DNA from: Polynucleobacter paneuropaeus | Lineage (GTDB): Bacteria; Pseudomonadota; Gammaproteobacteria; Burkholderiales; Burkholderiaceae | Reading direction: 5' to 3' | Assembly (NCBI RefSeq): GCF_003261235.1 | Contig: NZ_CP030085.1 | Coordinates: forward strand, 1,331,216-1,395,215 | DNA: 64,000 bases | Shown: one piece after another, positions 16,001-23,990 of the stretch | Layout: every line of letters begins with the position of its first letter | Position numbering within the stretch: position 1 is the first letter of the stretch | Position numbers and translations under genes: made by a program | The notes under the pieces: generated by a model | The model's database searches: none | The model's input: the letters and a program-made list of their open reading frames with translations, nothing else | Told to the model about the DNA's origin: nothing

Positions 16001-16564
16001 ATGTCCATTATTAATACTCAAGTTCAGCCATTTAAGACTGAAGCTTTCCACAACGGTAAGTTCGTTACCGTTTCTGACGAGAGCATCAAAGGCAAGTGGT
16101 CTGTATTTATTTTTATGCCAGCAGCTTTCACATTCAATTGCCCTACCGAAATTGAAGATGCAGCTGACAACTATGCCGCCTTCCAAAAGATGGGCGCTGA
16201 AGTTTATATCATCACTACTGATACCCATTTTTCACATAAAGTGTGGCACGAGACTTCACCTGCAGTAGGTAAAGCGAAGTTCCCATTGGTTGGCGATCCA
16301 ACCCATACTTTGACCAATGCCTTTGGCGTGCACATTCCTGAAGCAGGCCTGGCATTGCGTGGCACCTTCATCATCAATCCTGAAGGCGTTATCAAGACTG
16401 CAGAAATTCACTCTAATGAAATCGCTCGTGACGTTTCCGAAACATTGCGTAAGTTGAAGGCTGCTCAGTACACCGCTGCTCACCCAGGCGAAGTATGCCC
16501 AGCCAAGTGGAAAGAAGGCGAAGCAACTTTGACACCATCTTTGGATCTCGTAGGCAAGATCTAA
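16001..16564 (+). CDS. ahpC: Alkyl hydroperoxide reductase peroxiredoxin AhpC
   Basis: The start is MSIINTQVQPFK with an AAAGGA ribosome site; the longer frame from 15929 has none. The 187-aa two-Cys peroxiredoxin shows the peroxidatic cysteine in FTFNCPTEIED and the resolving cysteine in GEVCPAKW. It reduces H2O2 and organic peroxides and is recycled by AhpF, whose gene follows after 129 nt containing two competing RNA hairpins. An OxyR-like site lies upstream. Confidence 0.96.
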   Translation: MSIINTQVQPFKTEAFHNGKFVTVSDESIKGKWSVFIFMPAAFTFNCPTEIEDAADNYAAFQKMGAEVYIITTDTHFSHKVWHETSPAVGKAKFPLVGDPTHTLTNAFGVHIPEAGLALRGTFIINPEGVIKTAEIHSNEIARDVSETLRKLKAAQYTAAHPGEVCPAKWKEGEATLTPSLDLVGKI

Positions 16565-16607
16565 GTTTAGGTTTGTTGTAGTTTGTATTAATTTGTATTA
16601 GCCAGAC

Positions 16608-16661
16608 AGACTCTCTTCGGAGAGTCTATTGGAGAGGATCAAAAGTACTCTCCAATAGACT
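16608..16661 (+). ncRNA. Overlapping alternative hairpins between ahpC and ahpF
   Basis: Hairpin A is AGACTCTC-TTCG-GAGAGTCT (16608-16627), 8 bp with a stable UUCG loop. Hairpin B is a perfect 14-bp stem (16623-16636 with 16648-16661) around an 11-nt loop. They share 16623-16627, so the full forms exclude each other. Neither is followed by a T run, so they are not simple terminators. They could act in mRNA processing or in setting the AhpC:AhpF ratio. Confidence 0.6.
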
Positions 16662-16693
16662 CATCAGAAATACAGGAAGCAAAGGAAAACATC

Positions 16694-18268
16694 ATGTTAG
16701 ATAGCAACATTAAGGCTCAATTAAAAACCTACTTCGAGAGAATCGTTGACCCTATCGTTTTGACGGCGAGTCTGAATGACGATCCCAAATCAGCTGAAAT
16801 GCTTGAGCTCTTAAATGAAGTTGCTGAGCAGTCAGACAAGATTACTGTCAATACTGATGGTAATGGTGAGCATAAGCCCAGCTTTACCGTGGCTAAGACG
16901 GGAGATGCGGCTCGTATTACTTTTGCTGGCTTGCCCATGGGCCATGAGATGACTTCTTTCATATTAGCCATCCTGCAAGCAAGTGGCTATCCACCTAAAG
17001 TGGAAGAAGAGGTCTTAGATAGCATCCGTGGTTTATCAGAAAAGATGCGCTTTCAGACCTTTATCTCCCTGTCTTGCCACAACTGCCCTGACGTGGTTCA
17101 GGCCCTCAACTTGATGGCTGCACTCAATCCCAATATCGAACATGAAATGATCGATGGTGCCCTTTATCAAGGTTTGGTAGATCAATACCAAATCATGGCT
17201 GTGCCTACCGTGATTCTCAATGGTGAAGTGTATGGTCAAGGCCGTATGACTGTAGAAGAGATCGTCGCCAAACTGGATAGCGGTAATGCTAAAGAAGTCG
17301 CCAAGAAACTCAGTGCTAAAGAACCATTCGACATGCTGATTATTGGTGGCGGCCCTGCAGGATCTGCTGCAGCAATCTATTCAGCCCGTAAGGGTATTCG
17401 GACGGGCATCATTGCTGAGCGCTTCGGCGGTCAACTGATGGATACGCTCGGTATTGAGAACCTCATCTCCGTTAAAGAAACCGAGGGACCTAAGCTAACT
17501 CAGGCTTTGGAGCAAAACGTCAAAAGCTATGATGTCGACATCATGAATTTGCAACGTGCTAAAGCCTTGCGCAAGAGCGATGCAGGTTTAGAGGTCGAGC
17601 TTGAGAATGGTGCGATCCTCAAAAGCAAATCCATGATCATTAGTACCGGCGCTCGCTGGAGATCAATGAACGTACCTGGCGAAGACGAGTATCGTAATAA
17701 AGGCGTAGCCTATTGCCCACACTGCGATGGTCCCTTATACAAAGGCAAGCGTGTGGCAGTGATTGGGGGCGGTAACTCTGGCGTAGAGGCTGCCATTGAT
17801 TTGGCCGGCATTGTTAGTCACGTGACCCTGATTGAGTTTGATAGCAAATTGCGGGCAGATGCCGTTCTTCAAAACAAGCTCAACAGCTTGCCGAACGTCA
17901 CAGTACTGACTAGTGCGCTAACTACCGAAGCACTGGGCGATGGCAAGAAGATTAATGGCCTGCGCTATAAAGATCGTAATAAGGACAGCGAGCATGTGAT
18001 TGAACTTGAAGGCATCTTTGTACAGATTGGCTTGTTGCCTAATACCGATTGGCTCAAAGGTACGGTTGATTTATCACCCCGTGGTGAGATTTTGATTAGC
18101 GATAAGGGTGAAACCTCATTGCCGGGCGTCTTTGCAGCAGGCGATTGCACTACTGTGCCCTATAAGCAAATCATCATCTCCATGGGTGAAGGTGCCAAGG
18201 CTTCTTTAGGGGCATTTGATTACCTGATTCGCTCTTCAGTTCCCGAGCCTGAATTAGTAGTCCACTAA
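16694..18268 (+). CDS. ahpF: Alkyl hydroperoxide reductase flavoprotein AhpF
   Basis: The 524-aa protein has the N-terminal tandem thioredoxin-like domain with CHNC (near residue 128), an FAD motif LIIGGGPAGSAAAIYSARKG, the thioredoxin-reductase redox centre YCPHCDGPLYKGK (near 341), an NADH motif VAVIGGGNSGVEAAIDLAG and the C-terminal FAD motif GVFAAGDCTTVPYKQ. Electrons flow NADH-FAD-CPHC-CHNC-AhpC. It is downstream of ahpC with an RNA structure between them. Confidence 0.96.
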   Translation: MLDSNIKAQLKTYFERIVDPIVLTASLNDDPKSAEMLELLNEVAEQSDKITVNTDGNGEHKPSFTVAKTGDAARITFAGLPMGHEMTSFILAILQASGYPPKVEEEVLDSIRGLSEKMRFQTFISLSCHNCPDVVQALNLMAALNPNIEHEMIDGALYQGLVDQYQIMAVPTVILNGEVYGQGRMTVEEIVAKLDSGNAKEVAKKLSAKEPFDMLIIGGGPAGSAAAIYSARKGIRTGIIAERFGGQLMDTLGIENLISVKETEGPKLTQALEQNVKSYDVDIMNLQRAKALRKSDAGLEVELENGAILKSKSMIISTGARWRSMNVPGEDEYRNKGVAYCPHCDGPLYKGKRVAVIGGGNSGVEAAIDLAGIVSHVTLIEFDSKLRADAVLQNKLNSLPNVTVLTSALTTEALGDGKKINGLRYKDRNKDSEHVIELEGIFVQIGLLPNTDWLKGTVDLSPRGEILISDKGETSLPGVFAAGDCTTVPYKQIIISMGEGAKASLGAFDYLIRSSVPEPELVVH

Positions 18269-18283
18269 GAGTTTGATAAGTCC

Positions 18284-18466
18284 TCAAGAAGAAGCCTGGC
18301 TATTGCTGGGCTTTTTCTTTTTACAAGCCTCAGAACAATACTTCACCTCTTCCCAATTCTTAGCCCAGGATTTTCTCCAGGCCATTTCTTTTTTACAGAC
18401 CACGCAGATCTTGCTAGGTAGAAAAGATTTGTTGCCTTTGAAGGATGTGCTGGATTTAGAGCTCAT
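18284..18466 (-). CDS. DUF2256 zinc-ribbon-like protein
   Basis: The 60-aa protein has KICVVCKKEMAWRKSWAKNW followed by VKYCSEACKKKK, a Cys4 arrangement (CxxC and CxxxC) that defines DUF2256 and suggests one zinc. The start overlaps the photolyase stop by 11 nt. In many bacteria DUF2256 is next to, or fused to, Fe-S photolyase genes, so a linked role in light or DNA-damage response is likely but unproven. Confidence 0.88.
   Translation of the reverse strand: MSSKSSTSFKGNKSFLPSKICVVCKKEMAWRKSWAKNWEEVKYCSEACKKKKPSNSQASS
18292..18321 (+). terminator. Intrinsic terminator of ahpF
   Basis: AAGCCTGGC-TATT-GCTGGGCTT forms a 9-bp RNA stem with two G-U pairs, then TTTCTTTTT. It lies inside the 3' part of the convergent DUF2256 gene. 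Confidence 0.65.
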
Positions 18467-20015
18467 CTAGATGATTCAAAATATGCTGTGCATGTAAGGT
18501 GATTTGTTTTTGATCCTCAGGACTAATCTTGTTTAAATTAGCCGTCATCAAACGCGTGCGAGGGTTGCCATCAAATTGTTTGCGGTGCTTAATCAAAAAA
18601 TTCCAGTACAAATTGGTCACGGGGCATGCGGTTTCACCGAAGCGCACATCCGGTTTGTATTTGCAAGAGCTGCAGTAATTACTCATGCGCTTGATATAAG
18701 CGCCACTAGCAATATAGGGCTTACTCGTAAAGCGCCCACCATTAGCAAATAGTGCCATGCCAGCGGTATTAGGCAATTCCACCCACTCGATCGCATCAAC
18801 ATACACTGCCAAGTACCAATCACATACTGCTGAGGGCAAGATCTCTGCTAAGAGTCCAAAGTTACCGGTAACCATCAAGCGCTGAATGTGATGTGCATAG
18901 CCATACTGTAGAGTTTGACCAACCGTATCCTTCATGCAGTGCATTTGAGTGTCGCCTGTCCAATACCACTTGGGTAGTGATCGTTGATGATCATAAAAAT
19001 TATCTTGGGCCATCTGCGGCATATCAAGGTAATACATTCCTCTGACAAACTCGCGCCAACCCAAAATCTGACGTATAAAGCCCTCGATATTGGATAGATC
19101 AAGAGCGTTTTTTTTCCAGGCCTTCAGTACCGCATCAATCACTTCGCGCGGATTGAGGAGCTTCAGATTTAATGAGCTCGATAACAGGGAGTGCCAACCA
19201 AAAGGCGTATCCGTCCACATCGCATCCTGAAAAATACCAAAGTTACGCAAGCGGTATTCAACAAAATAATCGAGCGCTTTTAATGCCTGCTCTCGGCTAA
19301 CAGGCCAGTGGAATTGATCTAAAGAGCCAGGGTGCTCCGGATAGGTTTGATTAACGTATTTGATGACTTCTTGCGTAATCGCATCGGGTTTAAATTCAGC
19401 GGGGGCATCGGTAATCCCAGGGCCCTTCTTGGGATAGGGCTTGCGATTATCTTGATCAAAATTCCATTGCCCGCCCTCAGGGTTGCCTTCAGCATCAACC
19501 AAGATGGAATATTTCTTGCGCATTAAGCGATAGAAATACTCTAAGCGTAATTCTTTTTTATTCGCTGCCCATTCACGAAACTCGGCATGCGTACAAAAGA
19601 AGTGGCTGTCTTCCCGCATATCGAGCTGGATTTTGAATTCTGATGCTAAATCTTCAATCGCTTGTTTGAGCCGCCACTCGCCTGGCTCAACGCATACCAG
19701 ATGTTGAATCTGATTTTGAGTCAAATGCTCGCGCAGCACCTCTGTAATCGTCTTAGAAGACTCTGAGTAGTAAGCCAGAGGATATTTTTTATCTTTGAGC
19801 TTCTGCGCAAAGTGCCGCATGGCCGATAGAAATAATGCAATCTTGGCTTTATGAGACCAGACATATTGGGCCTCATTGGCTGACTCCACCATGATGATTT
19901 GATCATGCTGTGAATCAAATCCTTTTAGGGCCGCTCCGTTTAAATCGAGTTGATCCCCGAGGATAAGAACGAGTTTCTTATTGCTCTTCTTCAACAATAG
20001 CCCAGGTGCTATCAC
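18456..20015 (-). CDS. phrB: Fe-S cryptochrome/photolyase (PhrB-type, (6-4) photolyase family)
   Basis: The 519-aa enzyme begins KKLVLILGDQLDLNGAAL, the FeS-BCP family start. Cysteines at 360, 448, 451 and 464 (MHCM, YCSSC, TACPV) have spacings of 88, 3 and 13, the same as the 4Fe-4S ligands I recall for Agrobacterium PhrB (350/438/441/454). The RQILGWREFVRGMYY and AHHIQRLMVTGNF segments form the FAD/DNA site. It repairs UV (6-4) photoproducts with blue light. The gene overlaps DUF2452 upstream by 38 nt and DUF2256 downstream by 11 nt. Confidence 0.93.
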   Translation of the reverse strand: MIAPGLLLKKSNKKLVLILGDQLDLNGAALKGFDSQHDQIIMVESANEAQYVWSHKAKIALFLSAMRHFAQKLKDKKYPLAYYSESSKTITEVLREHLTQNQIQHLVCVEPGEWRLKQAIEDLASEFKIQLDMREDSHFFCTHAEFREWAANKKELRLEYFYRLMRKKYSILVDAEGNPEGGQWNFDQDNRKPYPKKGPGITDAPAEFKPDAITQEVIKYVNQTYPEHPGSLDQFHWPVSREQALKALDYFVEYRLRNFGIFQDAMWTDTPFGWHSLLSSSLNLKLLNPREVIDAVLKAWKKNALDLSNIEGFIRQILGWREFVRGMYYLDMPQMAQDNFYDHQRSLPKWYWTGDTQMHCMKDTVGQTLQYGYAHHIQRLMVTGNFGLLAEILPSAVCDWYLAVYVDAIEWVELPNTAGMALFANGGRFTSKPYIASGAYIKRMSNYCSSCKYKPDVRFGETACPVTNLYWNFLIKHRKQFDGNPRTRLMTANLNKISPEDQKQITLHAQHILNHLDEL

Positions 20016-20403
20016 CCAACTTTTTGACTGCCATCAAATAAGACCAGTTATCTGGAATACCGCAACTCCAATTATTGGGCGCATTCTGAATCAGCATATT
20101 GACTGCGTTACGGCCATCGTAATACAGGTAATAGGTTTTGCCATGAATCGGATTAAAACCAAACTTAGCACAGTGAACCATCTCAGTAGCATCGAGTCTG
20201 GCTTGCAAGGCTCGTGCCTGCTTCATTAAGACCTCTGCCTGCTCCATGATGCGGTCGTATTCTAGCTTGGCATTTTGCCGAGCGACATTGACTGCCTTAT
20301 CTTTCTCCTCGACTACTTTAATAGGAGCAAAGACAGGCGCCCCCACTTCCATGGGGTACTCAATAGCAGCATGTCTGGCTGGATCGGTATCTTCTATTCT
20401 CAT
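19978..20403 (-). CDS. DUF2452 family protein
   Basis: The 141-aa protein shows a central helix (ARQNAKLEYDRIMEQAEVLM) followed by VHCAKFGFNPIHGKTYYLYY and WSYLMAVKKLGDSTWAIVEE. I recognise this as DUF2452, the family that includes human C1orf50, of unknown function. It begins the photolyase operon and overlaps phrB by 38 nt, so translation is probably coupled. A link to photolyase function is inferred from position only. Confidence 0.8.
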   Translation of the reverse strand: MRIEDTDPARHAAIEYPMEVGAPVFAPIKVVEEKDKAVNVARQNAKLEYDRIMEQAEVLMKQARALQARLDATEMVHCAKFGFNPIHGKTYYLYYDGRNAVNMLIQNAPNNWSCGIPDNWSYLMAVKKLGDSTWAIVEEEQ

Positions 20404-20420
20404 TGGTGCGTTAGCTAGCC

Positions 20421-20564
20421 TTAATGGCTATTCTTTTGAGATTCTTTCAGCTTGTCTGCGCTTCTTTGCTGAAAATCGACCATCGAGTGATAGCCCATTT
20501 GATAGCAAGGGCAGTGATGCCCCAAAATCCAGCGCGCTAATTTAATCCGAATTGCCTTAATCAT
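20421..20564 (-). CDS. Small basic hypothetical protein
   Basis: Start chosen at MIKAIRIKLARWILG because an AGGAG ribosome site lies just upstream; the frame extends to 20651 but without support. The 47-aa product has an amphipathic basic N-terminal helix, HHCPCYQMGYHS (possible metal ligands), then a charged tail. It lies 17 nt upstream of DUF2452 in the same direction and may start the photolyase operon. No family recognised. Confidence 0.5.
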   Translation of the reverse strand: MIKAIRIKLARWILGHHCPCYQMGYHSMVDFQQRSADKLKESQKNSH

Positions 20565-20727
20565 CCTGTCTCTCCTGAAAGCCCTGAGGCTTGATCTGAC
20601 TGCCTCAATTATGAATCCAACCCGAAATTCTTGCTGTAAGCCCCATTTCAAGCAAATTTAGGCGTTTTTTCTTACACTTAGGAGTCTGATTAGATAACTC
20701 ACGCACTCAACACTACCGAAAGTAGCA

Positions 20728-21102
20728 ATGACCAAAGAAGTTGCTCTAAACGTACTGGGCGAGCCCCTAGTTCCCTGCTCTTTTGACCCCTTAACTGGCT
20801 TCTTTCGAGACGGCTGCTGCAAAACTGATGACAACGATCTTGGTAGACACCTGGTCTGCGCGATTGTCTCCAAACCATTCCTGCAATTTAGTCTTGAGAG
20901 AGGAAATGACCTCATCACCCCACGACCGGAATTTCAGTTTCCGGGGCTAGTCTCAGGTGATCAATGGTGTTTGTGTATTAGTCGCTGGGCAGAAGCACTA
21001 GCAGCCGATTGCGCCCCACAAATTAAACTGGAGAGCACGCATATCAATGCACTCAAAACGGTTCCTCTCGAAACTTTGAAGCAATATGCGCTAGCTGAGT
21101 GA
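20728..21102 (+). CDS. DUF2237 family protein
   Basis: The 124-aa protein begins VALNVLGEPLVPCSFDPLTG and contains FFRDGCCKTDDNDLGRHLVC and PGLVSGDQWCLCISRWAEA, the DUF2237 signature with conserved cysteines. The family is small, widespread and without proven function. It is divergent from the photolyase operon and 38 nt upstream of the HNH gene on the same strand. Confidence 0.88.
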   Translation: MTKEVALNVLGEPLVPCSFDPLTGFFRDGCCKTDDNDLGRHLVCAIVSKPFLQFSLERGNDLITPRPEFQFPGLVSGDQWCLCISRWAEALAADCAPQIKLESTHINALKTVPLETLKQYALAE

Positions 21103-21140
21103 AGGCTTTTCTCTAGGACAGTGCTTTTCATTAGAAAAAT

Positions 21141-21494
21141 ATGCTCGGTAAGATTCGGAAAAAATTGATTGAGTCTGAGCCCTCGAAGACGGTGCAGGCA
21201 AGCCCCATCATCTGCCCCATTTGCGATAGAGCAATCCCGCAGTCACAAAAAGATGCTCATCACCTCATCCCTAAATCCAAAGGAGGTAAGGCAACGGAGT
21301 ATCTGCATCGGATCTGTCATCGGCAAATTCATGCTCTGTTTAACGAGACAGAGCTTGCCAGGAAACTCAATACGGCAGAGTCACTCAAAGAACATCCAGA
21401 TATGCAAAAATTTATTGGCTGGGTAAAGACCAAGCCAGATTCTTTCTATCAAAGAACTTCAAAAAGTGACCGGATTAAAAAGCTTGATCTGTAG
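21141..21494 (+). CDS. HNH endonuclease domain protein
   Basis: The 117-aa protein has CPICDRAIPQSQKDAHHLIP then EYLHRICHRQIHALF. Two CxxC-like pairs bind zinc and the HH-N-H residues form the beta-beta-alpha metal nuclease site. Small free-standing HNH proteins of this type are common near DNA-repair genes; the target is unknown. It follows DUF2237. Confidence 0.85.
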   Translation: MLGKIRKKLIESEPSKTVQASPIICPICDRAIPQSQKDAHHLIPKSKGGKATEYLHRICHRQIHALFNETELARKLNTAESLKEHPDMQKFIGWVKTKPDSFYQRTSKSDRIKKLDL

Positions 21495-21509
21495 TCGAGC
21501 AATCAGCAT

Positions 21510-21938
21510 CTAACCTAAACAAGCCTTAATTTCAGAAATTAACTGGGGTAGTTGATCTTGTCTGACAAACTGCCCGAGCTCGATGTTTTCTTTCTCTGAG
21601 CTCAGTACAAAGATTTTGGGCTTATCCCTAGAAAGTAGTATTTGGGTCCAACGACTATTGAATTTATATTCTTTGGTTTTACTGCCAATGAATTTAGTAA
21701 TCTTGAGAACCGTACCATCAATCTGTATCTCCTCAAAATCGAGGGCGTGTCGTGCATAGATTAAAAAGCCTAAGGTCAGTGCGCACAACTCAATACAGGT
21801 AAAGATGATGATCATCCATATCCCCACAATCAGAAAGCCTATGCCCACTAGCAGGGAGAAAAAGACCAGGACAGCGTAAAACTGAAAGAGCTGTTTCGGT
21901 GTCAGTGCGCAGTTGCGCTGCATTCGCCAGGTTTTCAT
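21510..21938 (-). CDS. DUF2244 membrane protein
   Basis: The 142-aa protein starts MKTWRMQRNCALTPKQL and has two membrane helices (about 18-60), then a soluble beta-rich domain (FEEIQIDGTVLKITKF). This is the DUF2244 layout. Function is unknown; in proteobacteria it is often near cytochrome oxidase genes, which are not seen here. MAPEG lies 16 nt upstream in the same direction. Confidence 0.82.
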   Translation of the reverse strand: MKTWRMQRNCALTPKQLFQFYAVLVFFSLLVGIGFLIVGIWMIIIFTCIELCALTLGFLIYARHALDFEEIQIDGTVLKITKFIGSKTKEYKFNSRWTQILLSRDKPKIFVLSSEKENIELGQFVRQDQLPQLISEIKACLG

Positions 21939-21954
21939 ATCAGATCAATAGCGA

Positions 21955-22353
21955 CTAGGCTTTGAGATATGCCCCATAAATACCGTAAGCAGCACCTAAC
22001 CAAAGTCCTACGATGACCAGTAGAGAGAGCAGAAAGCCGTACCCTCGTTTAGCCGGGTTAGTTTGATAGGCAATGGCATACCAAATGCGGCCAAGCAGCC
22101 AAATCATCCCAGAGTCTCCTGCACCCTTATCGCCAATGAAAATAGCGTATAGCCATAAGGCAGGCAAAAACATCAAAACATTTTCAATCGTATTGAGCTG
22201 AATACGATAAGCCCGTTCAAACATCTCATGCCCTAGTACTGCAGGGGCTTTAATTTGATATTTGCCACGCGCTCTACCGACATTGAAAGTCACTGCAAAT
22301 AACAGCGCTACAGTAAGTAAGGTGATAAACGCGGTATAGAGATAGGCTTGCAT
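21955..22353 (-). CDS. MAPEG family membrane protein
   Basis: The 132-aa protein has four hydrophobic helices. The motif ERAYRIQLNTIENVLMFLPAL is the MAPEG signature (E-x2-x-R-x-x-x-N-x2-E), with LLGRIWYAIAYQTNPAKRGYG later. MAPEG proteins are glutathione-linked or eicosanoid-type membrane enzymes. The bacterial substrates are undefined. Confidence 0.9.
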   Translation of the reverse strand: MQAYLYTAFITLLTVALLFAVTFNVGRARGKYQIKAPAVLGHEMFERAYRIQLNTIENVLMFLPALWLYAIFIGDKGAGDSGMIWLLGRIWYAIAYQTNPAKRGYGFLLSLLVIVGLWLGAAYGIYGAYLKA

Positions 22354-22403
22354 AGAATTCTCCTAAAAGGGTATTCTAATTAGATTTCAGCAAGCCCGCT
22401 GAG

Positions 22404-23084
22404 CTACATACCCTCCAAGGCATGCCATCCAAAACTGAGGAGTGGCAATAAATCGGCAGCAAATCCCGTGATCTCTTTTAGGAGTGTATTTGAGTAAATC
22501 ACTGAACGGGGCAAAGGTTTGCGAACAATCCAGCCCTTCAACTTAACGGCTTTTTCTACCTCCTCCGGAACATTCTCTAGACCCCGAGGGATGCGCGCAA
22601 GACTATTTGAATAATCAAGCTCATAGCCTTTTTTCTTTAAAGCTTTCTCTATTGCTAGCCAAGCTTTGGGATTGCCCATAATGTCCAAACGTAGCTTCTT
22701 AAGCACATGACTTTCTGGCTGCAAATAGCCGGCGGCAACTCGGCAACCCAGGGGATCAAGGCGGAAATATAAAACACCTGAGGAATACTTATCACCAGTA
22801 CGGGTAAATAAGCCACTAGCATGCATATTGTAAGGATGCTTGGCTTTAGAGAATCGAGCATCTCGATTGATTCGATACAGTGATTTTTTTGGATCCCCCC
22901 AAAGCGGGATATCTTTGTTAGCCAAAGCATCAGACAGCGCTACTGTAAAGCCCTTCATGGGCTCACGAACGTATTGCTCATATTCATGGCGATGCTCAGC
23001 AAACCAAATCCGGTTTTGGTTTTCGGTTAAAGCCTCAAGAAACTGAAAGGCTTCAGGCTTAAAGCCTGAAAACGGACTTTTCAT
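22404..23084 (-). CDS. DUF2461 family protein
   Basis: The 226-aa protein contains FLEALTENQNRIWFAEHRHE, YRINRDARFSKAKHPYNMHA and YFRLDPLGCRVAAGYLQPE, the DUF2461 (TIGR02453) signature. The family is soluble and uncharacterised. It heads a three-gene run (DUF2461, MAPEG, DUF2244) on the minus strand with 50- and 16-nt gaps. Confidence 0.9.
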   Translation of the reverse strand: MKSPFSGFKPEAFQFLEALTENQNRIWFAEHRHEYEQYVREPMKGFTVALSDALANKDIPLWGDPKKSLYRINRDARFSKAKHPYNMHASGLFTRTGDKYSSGVLYFRLDPLGCRVAAGYLQPESHVLKKLRLDIMGNPKAWLAIEKALKKKGYELDYSNSLARIPRGLENVPEEVEKAVKLKGWIVRKPLPRSVIYSNTLLKEITGFAADLLPLLSFGWHALEGM

Positions 23085-23181
23085 TATCGTTATAAATTAA
23101 ACTTGCTAAATGGGCAATGTCAAAATATGCTAACAGACTAGATTTACCAGATACTATTTATTTATATATGCGGGGAACACT

Positions 23182-23976
23182 ATGCACTATGCGGTGATCA
23201 AATTTCTACTTCAATTTTCAGATATTGGTCTTCGTATTTGGCTATCTACGATCGTTTTATCACTCTGCTTTTTAGTCTACTTTGTATTTCAGAAAATTAC
23301 CCCAAAGTATCTATTTGGCGAGGATTCTGAATATGCTGGCTACATTTATAACGCCATGGGTGTTGTATTTAGTCTGATATTCGCATTCATTACAGTGCTA
23401 GTTTGGCAAAACTACAATAATGTGAGTGATGCCACATTTAAAGAGGCTAGTAAGCTCAATAATATTTATCGCCTACTTTCTGCACTTCCGCCGGAGATTG
23501 ACCGAGCGGAAAAAGCAGCTCTCATTGATTACACACAATCGGTCATTACTGATGAATGGCCTTTACTTAGTAAAAATCAATTCAGCATTCCTACTTATGA
23601 AAAATTCTTAAAAATTGAAAACGATATTGTTCGCTTTCAACCAAAAAATGCGGGTCAGGCTAACGCACACTTAGTACTACTGCAAACGGTTACAGAATAT
23701 CTTGAATTAAGACGTAGCCGAATTTATAGCGCCCGTTTTGCTCTAGATCCTCCTGCAGGAATTGGCTTAATCAGCAGCTCACTCGTCTTTTTATTATTCT
23801 CCTGTTTATTTAAAATGAATTCAGGGCGTACTCATTTAGTCTTAATCGGATTTTTAGGCCTAACGATTGTGGGTGTGCTCTATTTCTTATTGCTCTACAT
23901 TCATCCTTTCCTAGGGCCAATGGCGATCAGTCCAGAGCCTTTTGAGCAACTGCTCAAATTTACTTGGAATCACTGA
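23182..23976 (+). CDS. DUF4239 (bestrophin-like) membrane protein
   Basis: The 264-aa protein has membrane helices near 15-37, 50-73, 195-214 and 220-245, with a soluble helical section between. YIYNAMGVVFSLIFAFITVL followed by FKEASKLNNIYRLLSALP is the DUF4239 signature. The family resembles bestrophin-type channels in topology; no function is shown. It is convergent with ndh. Confidence 0.83.
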   Translation: MHYAVIKFLLQFSDIGLRIWLSTIVLSLCFLVYFVFQKITPKYLFGEDSEYAGYIYNAMGVVFSLIFAFITVLVWQNYNNVSDATFKEASKLNNIYRLLSALPPEIDRAEKAALIDYTQSVITDEWPLLSKNQFSIPTYEKFLKIENDIVRFQPKNAGQANAHLVLLQTVTEYLELRRSRIYSARFALDPPAGIGLISSSLVFLLFSCLFKMNSGRTHLVLIGFLGLTIVGVLYFLLLYIHPFLGPMAISPEPFEQLLKFTWNH

Positions 23977-23990
23977 GCTAGCAGAAAGTA

